Part shown: piece by piece, positions 10,957 through 21,934 of the stretch
How the letters are laid out: the number at the start of each line of letters is the position of its first letter
Numbering within the stretch: position 1 is the stretch's first letter
Assembly (NCBI GenBank): GCA_036936605.1
Contig: JAUPFV010000002.1
Coordinates: forward strand, 198,671,273 to 198,735,272
Length of the DNA: 64,000 nt
Direction of reading: 5' to 3'
DNA from: Limnanthes douglasii subsp. nivea
Taxonomy: Eukaryota > Streptophyta > Magnoliopsida > Brassicales > Limnanthaceae
Position numbers and translations under genes: made by a program
The notes under the pieces: model-generated
Seen by the model: the letters and a program-made list of their open reading frames with translations, nothing else
Databases searched by the model: none
Told to the model about the DNA's origin: nothing

Positions 10957-13462
10957 ATTGTCTTTGATGGGGATGACTTAAGAGACATTGCTGGCCCTCA
11001 TGAGGATGCTGTTGTTATAGGAGCATTTATAGGGGGCAATGAGATAAGGCGAATTCTGGTAGATACTGGAAGCTCTGCCAATATCCTTTTCCTAGACACT
11101 TACAAGAAAATGAGAAATCCAGCTGTGATTCAAAAGTCGGACAGGTCAATCGTGGGCTTCACGGGCAGCTCAGCCGATGTGATCGGGGAGTTTGAAGAAG
11201 AAGTGTTGTTGGGCAGGGGCCCTTTCAAGAAAATGGTTAGAATACTCTTCATTGTGGTGGATTGTCCCACCTGCTATAATGCTATTCTAGGGAGATCTTG
11301 GCTCTCTAGGATGCATGCAGTGGCTTCGACAGTCCATTAGTGTCTAAAGTATGCTGTTCAGAGGCAGGTTGGGGTTGTCCGGAGCAGCCAAAAGATTGCA
11401 AGAGAATGTTATGCCACTGCCTTGGCTCCACGAACACTGGGGGCAGTCCGAATAAATGATCAATAGCAGTTTGAGGGCCTTTCTGGGGGTGAGGGTGAAA
11501 TTGATGACCCCAGAGAGACCCCTGGAGTGTTGATTCCAATTGAGGAGGTTGAAACACATTGCTTGGAAGAAGGAAAAAACGTCAAGATAGGGTCCAAAAT
11601 GCCACCAATGCTGAAAGTAGGAATGTTGAAATTCTTGAAAGACCATCAGCATGTTTTTGCTTGGTGCAACGCTGATGTTACTGGAGTTCCATCAGAGGTG
11701 ATTTCCCATCGCCTGTCTGTCCGGAGAGATGTGGCACCAGTGGTACAAAAGAGGAGAGCTTTCTCAAAAGAAAAAGCTGATGTCATTGTACAAGAGGTTG
11801 ATAGACTCACAAAGATGGGGCACATTAAAGAATCTCAATACCCTTTGTGGACTGCCAATCTTGTCTTAGTAAAAAAGAAGAATGGCAAATGGCGTATGTG
11901 CATTGACTTCACGGACCTCAATCGAGCTTGTCCAAAAGAATTGTATCCGGTCCCCCGAATAGATCAGTTAGTAGACTCTACTTCTGGGAACAAGCTTCTC
12001 TCCTTCATGGATGCTTTCTCCGGGTACAATCAGATTCAAGTAGATCCAAAAGATCAAGAGCATACCACGTTTGTCACTGATAGGGGTCTACATTGCTACA
12101 AGGTGATGCCTTTTGGCCTGAAAAATGCTGGGGCTACTTATCAAAGGTTAGTCAACAAGGCATTTGCTGATCAAATTGGAAGAAATATGGAGGTTTACAT
12201 TGACGATATGATGGTAAAAAGCGTGGATGAGCAGTTGCACTTGTCCGACCTCCAAGAGACTTTTGCCAACTTGGCCAAAGTAAATTTGAAGCTAAACCCT
12301 GAAAAGTGTGTGTTCGGAGTGCAGTCCGGGAAGTTCTTAGGGTATATCATAAGTGAGCATAGGAATACAGCCCGACCCGGACCAACTCAATGCTTTGTTC
12401 CTAATGGAGCCTCCTCGAAACATTAAAGAAGTACAACGATTAACGGGGAGATTGGCTGCCTTGAACAGATTCATCTCCAGGTCTTCGGACAGGTGTGCTC
12501 CATTCTTTCAAACCTTGAAGGGTGCAAAGGGGTTTGAATGGACGCCACAGTGTAATGAAGCGTTTAATGAAATCAAGAAACATCTTTCCTCTCCCAAGAC
12601 TTTGTTCAAACCAGTTGATGGGGAGACTCTCTTTGTGTATCTGGCTGTTTCAAGTTGTGCCATCAGTGCTGTGCTAGTAAGGGAGGTTGATGGGCATCCT
12701 CACCCAGTGTACTACATCAGCAAAAGCTTGATTGATGCTGAGAGGCGTTACTTGAAACTCGAAAAACTGGCATTGGCCTTGGTGATAGCTGCAAGAAAAA
12801 TGAGGCCCTACTTCCAGGCTCACCCTATCATTGTCTGAACATCCTTCCCTTTGAAGAATGTCCTTCAAAAAGCAGACATTTCAAGCAGAATGACAAAGTG
12901 GTCAGTAGAGTTGGGGGACTTCGACATAGACTTTGCTCCCCGAACAGCGGTAAAAGCTCAAGCTGTGGCTGACTTTCTGGTTGAATTCCATTCTGATAGG
13001 GATTCCGAACAACCTACTGATTCAAAAGACAAGAAAGTGTGGATTGTCCGAACAGACGGAGGATCCAGTACCATGGGATCCGGGGCAGGAATATGTCTCA
13101 CTTCCCCATACGGGGACAACATGTTCCAAGCTATTTGTTTTGCTTTCAGGGCATCCAATAATGAGTCCGAATACGAAGCAGCTATAGCTGGGTTAAAATT
13201 GGCCTACATTTGTGGAGCTAAAAGGGTCAAGCTACTAAGTGACTCCCAGTTGCTTGTCCACCATGCCTTGGGCCTATCAGAGGCTAGAAAGGAGCAATTG
13301 GTCAAGTATTTACTCCTCCTCAAAAATGAAGCGTTGAAATTTAAAGCTGTTATCTATGAACACATCCCCCGGGCAGAAAATGAGCTAGCAGACTCACTAG
13401 CAACGATAGCATATACGGAGTCCTACCCATGGATCCATGTGCTTGAAAGCCCTTCTATTTAA
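10957..13462 (+). pseudogene. Element A protease, reverse transcriptase and two RNase H domains
   Basis: Continues gag in frame. Aspartic protease active site D-T-G-S-S is at 11062-11076. Stops TAG at 11338-11340 and 11464-11466 lie in the protease-RT linker. RT covers about 11700-12400 with the catalytic Y-I-D-D at 12196-12207 and F-G-L-K-N-A-G-A. A one-base frameshift lies at about 12350-12362. The RT-linked RNase H follows (about 12540-12960) with a TGA at 12836-12838. A second RNase H-like domain follows (about 13040-13440: R-T-D-G-G-S, N-N-E-S-E-Y-E-A, S-D-S-Q-L), then TAA at 13460-13462. The second domain is the archaeal-type RNase H known from Tat elements. Catalytic motifs look intact despite the breaks. 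Confidence 0.93.
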
Positions 13463-14755
13463 CTCAATGAAGGTATAAAAGAGGAAGTCTTTGAAGTGCA
13501 AGTGAATCGGCCTCAAGACTGGAGGTCTCCTCTTATACAATATCTGTCCGATGGCATCGTGCCCTTGGATAAATCACAAGCCAGAACATTGAAGCACATG
13601 GCTCGTGGTTTCCTTATGTTAAGAGAAGTGTTGTACAAAAAATCCTATAGCAAACCTCTCCTACGTTGTTTAGGGGATCATGAATCACAGACAGTTCTCT
13701 CCGAATTGCATGATGGTGAGGGATCAGCCCATTGTGGATTTAGAGCTTTAACAAGAAGAGTGCTACTCTCCGGATACTATTGGCCATCGATTATGAAAGA
13801 TGCTAAGGAGCTGGTAAGAAGGTGTGACCCATGCCAGAGGTACAGAAATGAAATTCATGTACCAGCCATTCCTTTGGAATCAATTTTTGAGCCCATCCCT
13901 TTTGCTCGATGGGGATTGGACTTAGTTGGGCCTCTCCCTGTGGCGTCCGGAGGGCGTAAAACTATAATTGTAGCCATTGACTACTTCTCGAAGTGGGTAG
14001 AAGCAGCTCCCTTGGCAGGGACAACCTCAAAAGCTGTCATAAAATTCATTCTATCCAACATATGTTGTAGATTTGGTGTCCCCCAGAAAATAACAACAGA
14101 CAATGGGCCACAGTTTGACAATAGAGAGATGGAAAGCTTCTGTGCCTCAAGAGGTATTCAGCACTGCTTTTCTTCACCTTTCCACCCACAAGCCAATGGG
14201 CAAGTTGAAGTGGCTAATAGAACAATACTGTCCGGTTTAAAGAAAAATTTGGAAGGGGCTGCTGGAAAATGGCCTAGTTATCTACAAGAAGTCTTGTGGG
14301 CCTACCGGACAACACTTGGGGCTGCAACACAAGAATCCTCTTTTGCCTTGGTCTATGGAATGGATGCAGTAGCCCCCATAGAGAAGATACTCCCCTCCTT
14401 TCGTGTCCATAACTTCTCCGGACAGGCTAATGAGATGGCAATTAAAAATCAGCTTGATTTGATCGAAGAAAGACGGGTGAAAGCTCATCTTAGAATGGCA
14501 CACTATCAGGGCTTGATGAGAAGCAGGTTTGCTTCTAAAGTTAAAAGAAGAGATTTTCAACCAGGAGATAAAGTATTAAGGAAAGTTTTCTTGCATACTA
14601 AGGAAAAGCTCTTCGGAAAACTGGCCCCAACTTGGGAGGGTCCGTATATTGTGGTTGAAAGAATCAAGCCTGGGACATACTGGTTGGAAGACAAAGATGG
14701 CAGGGTTTTAACTCACCCTTGGAATATTGAACACCTTCGAATGTACTTAGAATAA
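13463..14755 (+). pseudogene. Element A integrase
   Basis: The open frame 13496-14755 continues the same frame after the TAA at 13460, so it has no start codon of its own and would need readthrough. It contains the H2C2 zinc module (H ... H, then C-D-P-C-Q), the DDE core with G-L-D-L-V-G-P, T-D-N-G-P-Q-F and Q-A-N-G-Q-V-E, and the C-terminal G-P-Y-I-V-V ... G-T-Y-W-L block of plant gypsy integrases. This 419-codon part is itself uninterrupted. The catalytic residues appear intact. Confidence 0.92.
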
Positions 14756-15208
14756 CACTTGTGTAAATATTTACTTGTTTGAACATCCATGTAAATATTT
14801 GGGGGCATACCTTTACCTCTTCGGTGGTACGGAGAGCTTTCAATAAAACTTGGTTCCTTCTTCAAAATTCTCTAAGTATTTTCAAAATTTTGTCTCTTAT
14901 CATACTACCCGGGTTAAAAGATCTAAGGGCTATTTAAATTCTAGCCGGAGAGTCTTAATACTCTCACAATGCAATAAAACTACTTAAACTCCAGCTATTT
15001 AAACAAACAATGAAAGAAGAGGATGGTTGAGCAAAATAAGATATTCATTCAACAATTTAAAACTGCCTTGGCCTTCCAAGGACTTTTTGAGCAAGTTTGG
15101 GCACAGTAAAAAAATCTGTCCGAATAATACGGACAACATCACAAAAAGAGTGCCTTGGCCTTCCAAGGACTTTAGTTCGAATAAAAGATAAACAAAATAA
15201 ATTATAAG
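14756..15208. other. Spacer between integrase and the antisense gene
   Basis: About 450 bp without an open frame. It is where the sense pol and antisense transcription units converge. A 22-bp block (core TGCCTTGGCCTTCCAAGG, itself containing the palindrome CCTTGGCCTTCCAAGG) occurs twice, at about 15063 and 15151. Confidence 0.7.
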
Positions 15209-18193
15209 TTAAGGTTGAGCCTTTGAAGATGGCTCGCCCTCATTTGCTTTCTTGCCCTTGATGTCGCTTTTCTCTTCGACTATCTTCTTACCCTTGGGGT
15301 CAATCTCTTCCTCACCTGGGCTCTCTCCGGTTTCCTCTTCATCACCGGACGAAGACTCACCGGAGTACCCCTCATCAACCATGGTCCAGTATATGAGATC
15401 ATCATCATCTACATAGCGCCATAATTCCCCTAGTCTCCTCTTCGGGAATTTCTCGTGAAACAGGAGGACCATATCAGACTTCACCTTTTGGATCATTAGC
15501 TCCTCGCTTTGGATCATCTCCCTGGCATAGGCGTTGATCCTGGCCTTGATCATGGCCTCTTGATCCCTCACCAAAGCAGCTTTCTCTTCAACAGCCTGAG
15601 TCACTGCATTCTCTAGAGCAATTTTGTCAGTGGTCAGGTTGGTGAGGAGCTTCTCCTTTGCTGCAGTTTCTCCCCTTGAGATTGTCAGGTCCTTCTCCAG
15701 TCCGGACAGCTTAGCCCGGAGATATTTTACGGTCTCTTCCAAGGAAGCAACTTTTGTGTTGTTTTCATCTTGATTCTTCTTTAGCTGATCATTTGCCTCC
15801 TTAAGCAAATCAACCTTATTGGCAGCAGTCTGGAGGTCCTCGGACAGTTTTTCCTTCTCCGACTTGAGGTCTTTGATGGTGTCTGCCTGACTTCGGACTT
15901 GCCTTTCCAAAGTAAGTATTGGCTGCACGTTGCTAAGGATAGAATGGGCTATAACATCCCTCTCACTCGAAACCATAAAAGTCTTACCATTGAAGTTAAC
16001 TGTGTTGGAGCTGCTTGGAGGGACATAGGGCCCTGCGAACTCGTCTCTGGGCAGCCCAAGAAAATATTCACCAAGTCCACCCAGACCGGTGATGTCCATT
16101 TCATCTAAGTTAAGCTCTCCCCCATCAACTTCATCTGTATGGAATTCCCTTGGGATTTCTTCTTGCAAGTCTCTTGGGATCTCTTCGGCTAGTGTAGGGT
16201 CAGTAGGGAAAGAGGGCTCCGGGTCCCGGAGAGCAACCTCATCTCCTTGGGAAGTCTTCTTCTTCTTGGCCTCCCTATCAGCACTCTCACTTGTTTGCTT
16301 GCGAGTCCTCTTAGAAGCCCTTGAAGGTTTAGGGAGGTTCACTTCCTGCTTCTCGCTCTCCTGCTCCACCACTTGTAAAAGGGCTGCATCAATTTGAACC
16401 TGTGCCAATCCCTCTGTGTCTGTTGGGGCTTCCTTCTCATTGTCGTCTGCCACCTTCCTGCCTTTCTTCTTCTTGCCCTTCATTTTGCTTGGGGCTTTGG
16501 CCCGGGCAGGTAGGAAGAGAGTCTCATCCAGTTCATGGGACCTTCTCAGCACGACGTCTTCATCAGGTTGGGTGGAGAACTCCTCCCATGTTAGGTCTCT
16601 TCGACCTGTGGTGTTCCACAGATGGGACCTTGCTAAGTTTCCAGGAGTGAAGGCCTTGTGGAACCTATTCTCCCAGTTCTCTGTGGCCCAAGCGTTAATT
16701 TTGCCACAGGTAGTCTGTCCGGCCTTTAGGTAGTCCCCGAACTCCTTTGGCAGCTCTGTTAGAACGAAAAGAAACTGATTAGCATAAACTCAAAGAAAAG
16801 GGAAAATCGGACAGAGACTTAAGATGAGAAGCTTACGGTCACTCCTCCATCTACTCCTGAGGAGGCTTGGATTCTCTCCGGTCTTGATTTTCTTGCCATT
16901 CTCCCATGAGCCACTGACAAATAAGAATTGGCTCCTCCATTTGCTCTCCGACTCCAGGAGATCATCGACAGCTTTAAGATCGTTCCCCATGTTGAAATGG
17001 TATAAGGGGAACTGATGATGTTTGCACAAGTTGGCCACATCTGCAAACTCTTCCATAGGAAGAGGGATTCCAGATAACCTAGACGCCATAATACATGACA
17101 TCAAGGTGAACCAACCGTTGGGGCTTAGCTGTGTCGGGCAGAGCTTGACCAAGTGAAAATAGCGCACTATCTCCGGGTCCAGTGGGAACCTGAGTCCCCA
17201 GTTGAATAGCTCCGTGAAGAAGACTATCTCATTCCTTTTGCAGTCCATCGGGGTCTCCGGATCGATGGGAATTCGTATCTTTACATTCTCAGGGATCCCC
17301 CACTTAGTGCGCAACCGACCCAGATCTGAAGTATGGATGAACGCATACTTGGTCCTTAGCAAAGCTGAAAGATACTTGAACTCGACTTTATGAAAGCATG
17401 GCCCTACTCTCCCTTCAAGGCTCTCCGGCAGGTCCGGGTGCCTCAGATATAAGTCCTCTTTGCCCTTCTTGGCAACAACAATAGCAGTATCAGCCTGTCC
17501 GGAAGACTCAGACTCAAATCTAACCTCCTCAGTGGAATCCTCCATCCTCTCCTCCATAATTGTTGGGGGAGCTTCTGTAGAATTAGTCCGGGGAGGATTG
17601 AGGCTTGGCATAGCTGATCCTCCGGACCGTTTGCTGTCCGTATTTACTCGATTTCTCACCTCAATTTGAGTTTCTGAGGCAGAAGATTCCTTGGGGGGTA
17701 GTGGGCTGCTGGCCTCTAGTCCTGACAGCCTCTCCCGGGGAGCCCTTATAGTTGCCCCAGACCCTGATTCACTATCTTTCGCCCCCGATTTCGAGGGTGT
17801 GTTTTTAGAAGAAAGCCCTTTGACCAACCGACTTGGCCTTTTCATGATTAACTTATCCGGGGAATGGTCAGAGTCAGACCCCATAGCAATGAAAGAAGAT
17901 TTTTTCCTAACACTTGTGACAGTAACTCCCGGTTCAACAGCAGGGATCGACTCCTAAACTGAGGAGCCAGATACTATGGGGGAGAGCGTTGATTGAAAGA
18001 GTTTTTTAGGTTTTGTACCTTTGGAAGAAGATGAAACTCTATCAGATTCTGCGACAGAAGAGGCTGGTTTCTCAATAGGAGACGATGGTAGCCCTGCAGC
18101 AAGTCGTTTTTCCTTCTCAACTCTTTGAGCTTTCTCCAATTCCGAGAGGTTAAGCCAGCCGCCTTTGATCAGTGCTGTTCTTGCTGTAAACAT
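15209..18193 (-). CDS. Spliced antisense gene of element A (aORF), Transposase_28-like domain plus coiled coil
   Basis: This lies antisense to gag-pol, between pol and the 3' LTR. Exon 1 runs 17884-16837 and exon 2 16755-15209. The junction keeps the frame and gives 864 aa from ATG 17884. Upstream, ATG 18193 is in the same frame, separated only by one TAG at 17956-17954, so the full product was probably 103 residues longer. Residues about 190-290 (W-G-I-P ... G-L-R-F-P-L ... L-S-P-N-G-W) match the plant family called putative gypsy-type transposon (Transposase_28). Exon 2 encodes a Lys/Arg-rich linker, a long heptad-rich coiled coil (about 15955-15445) and an acidic tail. Tat elements are known to carry antisense ORFs here, but their role is unknown. 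The frame is much better kept than the sense polyprotein. Confidence 0.85.
16756..16836 (-). other. Intron in the antisense gene
   Basis: An 81-bp interval with donor C^GTAAGC (GT at 16836-16835) and acceptor TTCTAACAG^ (AG at 16757-16756). Unspliced, exon 1 runs to a stop at 16790. Spliced, the split codon reads CAG and the frame continues without a stop to 15209. Inferred from sequence, not from RNA. Confidence 0.8.
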
Positions 18194-18295
18194 AAACAGC
18201 CAAGGAAGTTTTGAAGTTCTAGAGAGATAAAGCTCTGAGTAAAATTGCAGAGTGAAGTTTGAAAGAGATAATGAGACAGTGAAAAGTGAATTATA

Positions 18296-18474
18296 ATTTA
18301 TAGTAAATGTGAAAAAAGGAGTTGATTCCTAGGAGAATCCGAAAAGTTGGGCAATGATTAAAAGACGGCGCTGATGTCATTAATGACATTTAAAAGAGGT
18401 AACTTGTTCGAGAAAGTGGTGCGAAGTTCAAGGTGAAAAAACGGCTAAAGTGACCAATCAGAGAGTGACACGTG
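18296..18474 (-). promoter_or_regulatory. Promoter-like region of the antisense gene
   Basis: On the minus strand a TATA box, TATAAAT, lies at 18302-18296, about 100 bp upstream of ATG 18193. A palindromic G-box, CACGTG, lies at 18469-18474 and a CCAAT motif at about 18454-18458, both upstream of the TATA in the antisense direction. The position is independent of the LTRs. Function is inferred. Confidence 0.5.
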
Positions 18475-18616
18475 TCCCATTAACTCTGGTAAGAACCGTT
18501 TGGAATTCGTAACGATCGATCTGTCCGGGTTTGTCCACAACTCTCTTCGAATTGAAAACCACTTCCTAAATCGGACTGTTTTTCAGTTCTTTGACAAGGA
18601 CGCTTGTTCAAACACC

Positions 18617-18631
18617 TAAAAAAGGGTCTCC
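18617..18631 (+). other. Element A polypurine tract
   Basis: AAAAAAGGG (within 18618-18627) ends a few bases before the 3' LTR at 18632, the position of the plus-strand primer. Confidence 0.55.
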
Positions 18632-19100
18632 TGATGAGTCCGAATTCGGAATGCTCCCCGGAAGGGCAGACCAATGTAAATCTCTCCGTAAACCGGACAG
18701 ACACTAAGAACTAAAATCGGACAGGACTTTTGAACCGGACAGATGACTTCGAACACTGTGAGCTTAAGGCTGTTCGAACTATGACTAAAGTACTAAAAAA
18801 CCTAAACACTTTCTGACTAAGCTACCTGCCCATCTGCTTAAAACTCATGGGTCTTTAAACATGACCCGGGTCCATTAAACATGACCCGAAAGCCCATAAG
18901 GGCCCAAGTATCATACTATAAATACCCAACCACCAGCATTAACTATGGGTAACAAAAATTAACTGCTGCCAAGCTGCTTAATTCTCTCTCCACCTTGAAA
19001 CACCTTGAAACACCTCGAAACACCTTGAAACACCCTTACACCGCCTTAAAACTCCACTTGAAATTACTTGCCTACCCTCAGGCCATTTTTATCCACACCA
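18632..19100 (+). repeat. Element A 3' LTR (full length, 469 bp)
   Basis: Starts TGATGAG and ends CA. TATA box TATAAATA is at 18917-18924. Downstream, CACCTTGAAA (one unit with CACCTCGAAA) repeats four times head to tail at 18991-19030, with a partial fifth. This 129-bp portion is lacking from the 5' LTR. A 12-bp perfect palindrome, TCCGAATTCGGA, follows the TGATGAG start. Confidence 0.95.
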
Positions 19101-19105
19101 CATTT

Positions 19106-20340
19106 GGTTAATTTTCATTGTGTACCGATATAATTTTAAAGAGTATCCTAGTTCTTGTTGTTCTTAATACTTTAGCATAACTTCCAAAAAAATATATTTC
19201 TTTTTTTTTGAAAACTTTGTATTACCAATATTACTTTAAAAGCTTGAATGGTTCCATCTGTGTAGCATTTCTTCCTAAATTTTCATGTAAATCCAAATGG
19301 TCTTCAACCCAAAATAAAATCCACCAAATCCCAAGTGTGATGTGATATTATTTAATCCATTTCATCATTTATGGCATCTTGCCAAAATACATAAATTAGG
19401 GATGTTATTGCTTCCTTATATGATTTAAGATCGTCTTCTAAAGAAAACACTATCGAAATATTTCGGGTGATTTATTCACAACTTCTTTATACTAAATAGA
19501 AAAAAATCATTTGAGAGTCTATCTCATAGAATCATAATTTTTTTATGTCATTTGTCCTTTTGACTCCTACGAGGTTCTCGTGGTTGCTTATCAACCGAAT
19601 GTGTTTTTCTCAAAATTCTTTCCTTGTCATTGACAACGGTTTATCCTATTATCATCATATAATTTGGATTCTAAGAAGTTCGATTCTCTTGATTTAAATA
19701 TCACATTAGATTCCAAATTAGATTAACCAATAAGATTTGTTATTGGTCATATAACCAATGAACACACATATTATAGATATAAGACCTAGTTTTACTCTTC
19801 TTAGATCTATATTTTTGCAAAAAGCTAAACACATTCACACTTTAAATTAGTCTATGTTTGGTTTTCTTCCTTTTCATAACTCATATGGAGATATTCCATT
19901 TTTATTTAAAGGAATAAAATTAAAAATATGGCATGCAGTTAAAACACTCTCACCCTATAAATTAATATATAATTTTGAATTAACTAGCATGACATTGGTC
20001 ATCTCGAGCAAAATTTTATGTTTGCGCGCGCCTAGTCTATTTTGATACGACATGTAAGATGTCGAGAATTGATGAATTATCATGTTCTCCTAAAAAAAGC
20101 TAAAAAATTATTCTTAGAAATATTCCCTACCTCTATCACTATGCAATATTTTAATATGTGTTTAATTGATTTTCTACTTCTGCTTTGAAGATCTTAAACA
20201 TTTTAAACGCTTCATCTTTATGTTAAGTAAATATACATAAGTAAATCTTGAGTAGTCATCAATAAAAATAATAATGTATATTTCACCACACGCGTCAAGT
20301 TAAACTCACATTTGTCAACGTGTATTAATTATAACAATTT
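19106..20340 (-). pseudogene. copia-2 integrase to RT part, upstream half of the split element
   Basis: Reverse-strand reading resumes where 8712 stopped: the codons for N-Q-M-D-V-K are split by element A. Towards higher coordinates it goes back through RT N-terminal sequence into integrase, with F-I-D-D-Y-S-R-F-T-Y-V-Y near 20260-20220 and E-V-E-N-Q-L near 20170. It fades out by about 20340. Stops and frameshifts are frequent. The gag part and 5' LTR are not recognisable. Confidence 0.8.
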
Positions 20341-20364
20341 CGTGCAACTTTAAAGATCGTAGCA

Positions 20365-21725
20365 AAATATTAATTGTATTTTTTCGTATAAATTTATTAA
20401 AAAAATTTATGTATATATTTTAGTTTAATTTCTTTTTTTACAATGCTATTTTGTTTTTTGTTTTAATCTTATTCTTTTTAATTGTACATTTTTATTCATA
20501 TTATGGTTTAACAGAAAGAAAATGGTGATGTTTAGTTTTTAGAGGTTTGGAATAGTAAAAATAAGAAAAAAAGAAAGAGAAAGTTAAAAATAGATGTTTA
20601 AGTTTGAAACCAATAACAAATTAATTGTATATTTTTTGTATAAATTTATTAAACCTTTTTTATGTATATGTTTAGTTTGGTTTCTTTTTTTAACAATACT
20701 ATTTTATTTTTAGTTTTATTTTTACTTCTTTTTAAATGTGGGTACTCTTATAGATATGTTGGTATTGAAGTTGATTCACTAATACTATTTGATATACTTG
20801 GCTGCGGTAAAACCACCTGGTACTTAGAACCTACTAATCTTGTTGCTGCAATCCAATATCTTCTCAAATTGAGATAAGGCACATATAAAGAGAGCAAAAC
20901 TCTATTGCCAATTAGATTGCTAAATACACTATAAAAAATAAAACTGTAAATATTTTGCAAACCAATCTCATACTTCTTCTCTATATGCTATATTATTTTT
21001 AGAGAGTATCAACTTGGGGTACATAAGACTCCAATACTAATATCATTTAAGCCACTAACCCATAGGTAGGATTAAAATTCTGACCAAAATCTCTTTTAAA
21101 TTTTGCAGGTTACAGGTCTTAGAAACAAACCTATTATGAATCAATAAGATGGACCAGTTGGAGACACAAAGAGATACCTTCTCGGGCAAGAAACAATAAA
21201 CAAGTGCAAGGAAGCATAAAGCAAGACTTATCGAAGAAATCTTAAACTCGTAATTAACTCCAAATTTGTTAATTCAAAAAATAGTCTAATATATTTACAT
21301 ACTTTGTAACTTCTTCCTTTTAAATAAAATTTTTAACCAGTGTTAAAAAAATTATGGTTTGAGTTACATTTTTATTCATATTTATGGTTTTAAAAGAAAG
21401 AAAACGACGATTCTTAGTTTTTAGAGGCTACGACCGGTAAAAATAACAAAGAAAGAGAGAATTAAAGATAGATGTTTACATTTGAAATCAATAACAAAAT
21501 ATTAATTGTATTTTTTCGTATAAATTTATTAAACTTTTTTATGTATATATATATTAGTTTGATATTTTTAAAATACTATTTTGTTTTTAGTTTTTTTTTT
21601 TAAATTATGGTTTGAGTTACATTTTCATTCATAATATGGTTTAAAAAGAAAGAAAACAAGGATCTTTAGTTTTTAGAGGTTTGGAACAGTAAAAACAAGA
21701 AAGAAAGAGAAAATATTTTTAAAGA
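20365..21725. repeat. Three tandem units of about 250 bp, the second one interrupted
   Basis: Units start with AATTGTAT...TATAAATTTATTAAA at about 20370, 20616 and 21500. Each contains the block AAAGAAAGAAAA then TTAGTTTTTAGAGG. Unit 2 is split by about 610 bp of unrelated sequence (20738-21347). The function is unknown. It looks like a local satellite or the non-coding part of a retroelement. Confidence 0.75.
20738..21347. other. Insertion of about 610 bp inside a tandem unit
   Basis: The unit-2 repeat stops after CTTTTTAAAT and restarts at TATGGTTTGAG, where units 1 and 3 run on. The insert is not a known element to me. It has one short open frame (20662-20877 overlaps its left edge) that I do not regard as coding. 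A splice-acceptor-like TTTTGCAG near 21105 is probably chance. Confidence 0.55.
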
Positions 21726-21934
21726 GGAAAATTGATATTAAAATCAAGAGATTATATATATGACCATTTTGGTTGTTGTCTTTGGTTTCACATGACTTAA
21801 TGTTATTAACTCACATGCGCTAAGGACTAATTTTAGTAAAATTAACAAGTCAAATAACCCTCATTGGACATTTAGAAGTCAATGGACTATATGTAGCAAA
21901 ACTTGATGGTCGAGAGATTATTCGTAGCTTTAAA

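Larger units (their letters stand above)
8713..19100 (+). mobile_element. Ty3/gypsy element A (Tat-like), complete with target duplication
   Basis: The element is bounded by LTRs 8713-9052 and 18632-19100 and flanked by a perfect 5-bp target duplication CATTT (8708-8712 and 19101-19105). Sense order is gag, protease, RT, RNase H, a second RNase H-like domain, then integrase, which is the order of the Tat lineage. Between pol and the 3' LTR lies a long antisense gene, also typical of Tat elements. It is nested inside copia-2. LTRs differ at about six positions over the shared 340 bp, which suggests fairly recent insertion, but the polyprotein already has seven lesions. Confidence 0.96.

Noticed and set aside
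16402..17957. Plus-strand open frames across 16.1-18.0 kb
   Set aside because: They are shadows of the long antisense gene, whose frame is longer, spliced and has domain matches.
20662..20877. Frame with L-G-C-G-K-T-T that looks like a P-loop
   Set aside because: It lacks the first glycine of G-x4-G-K-T/S at the right spacing and spans the border of an insertion into a tandem repeat.
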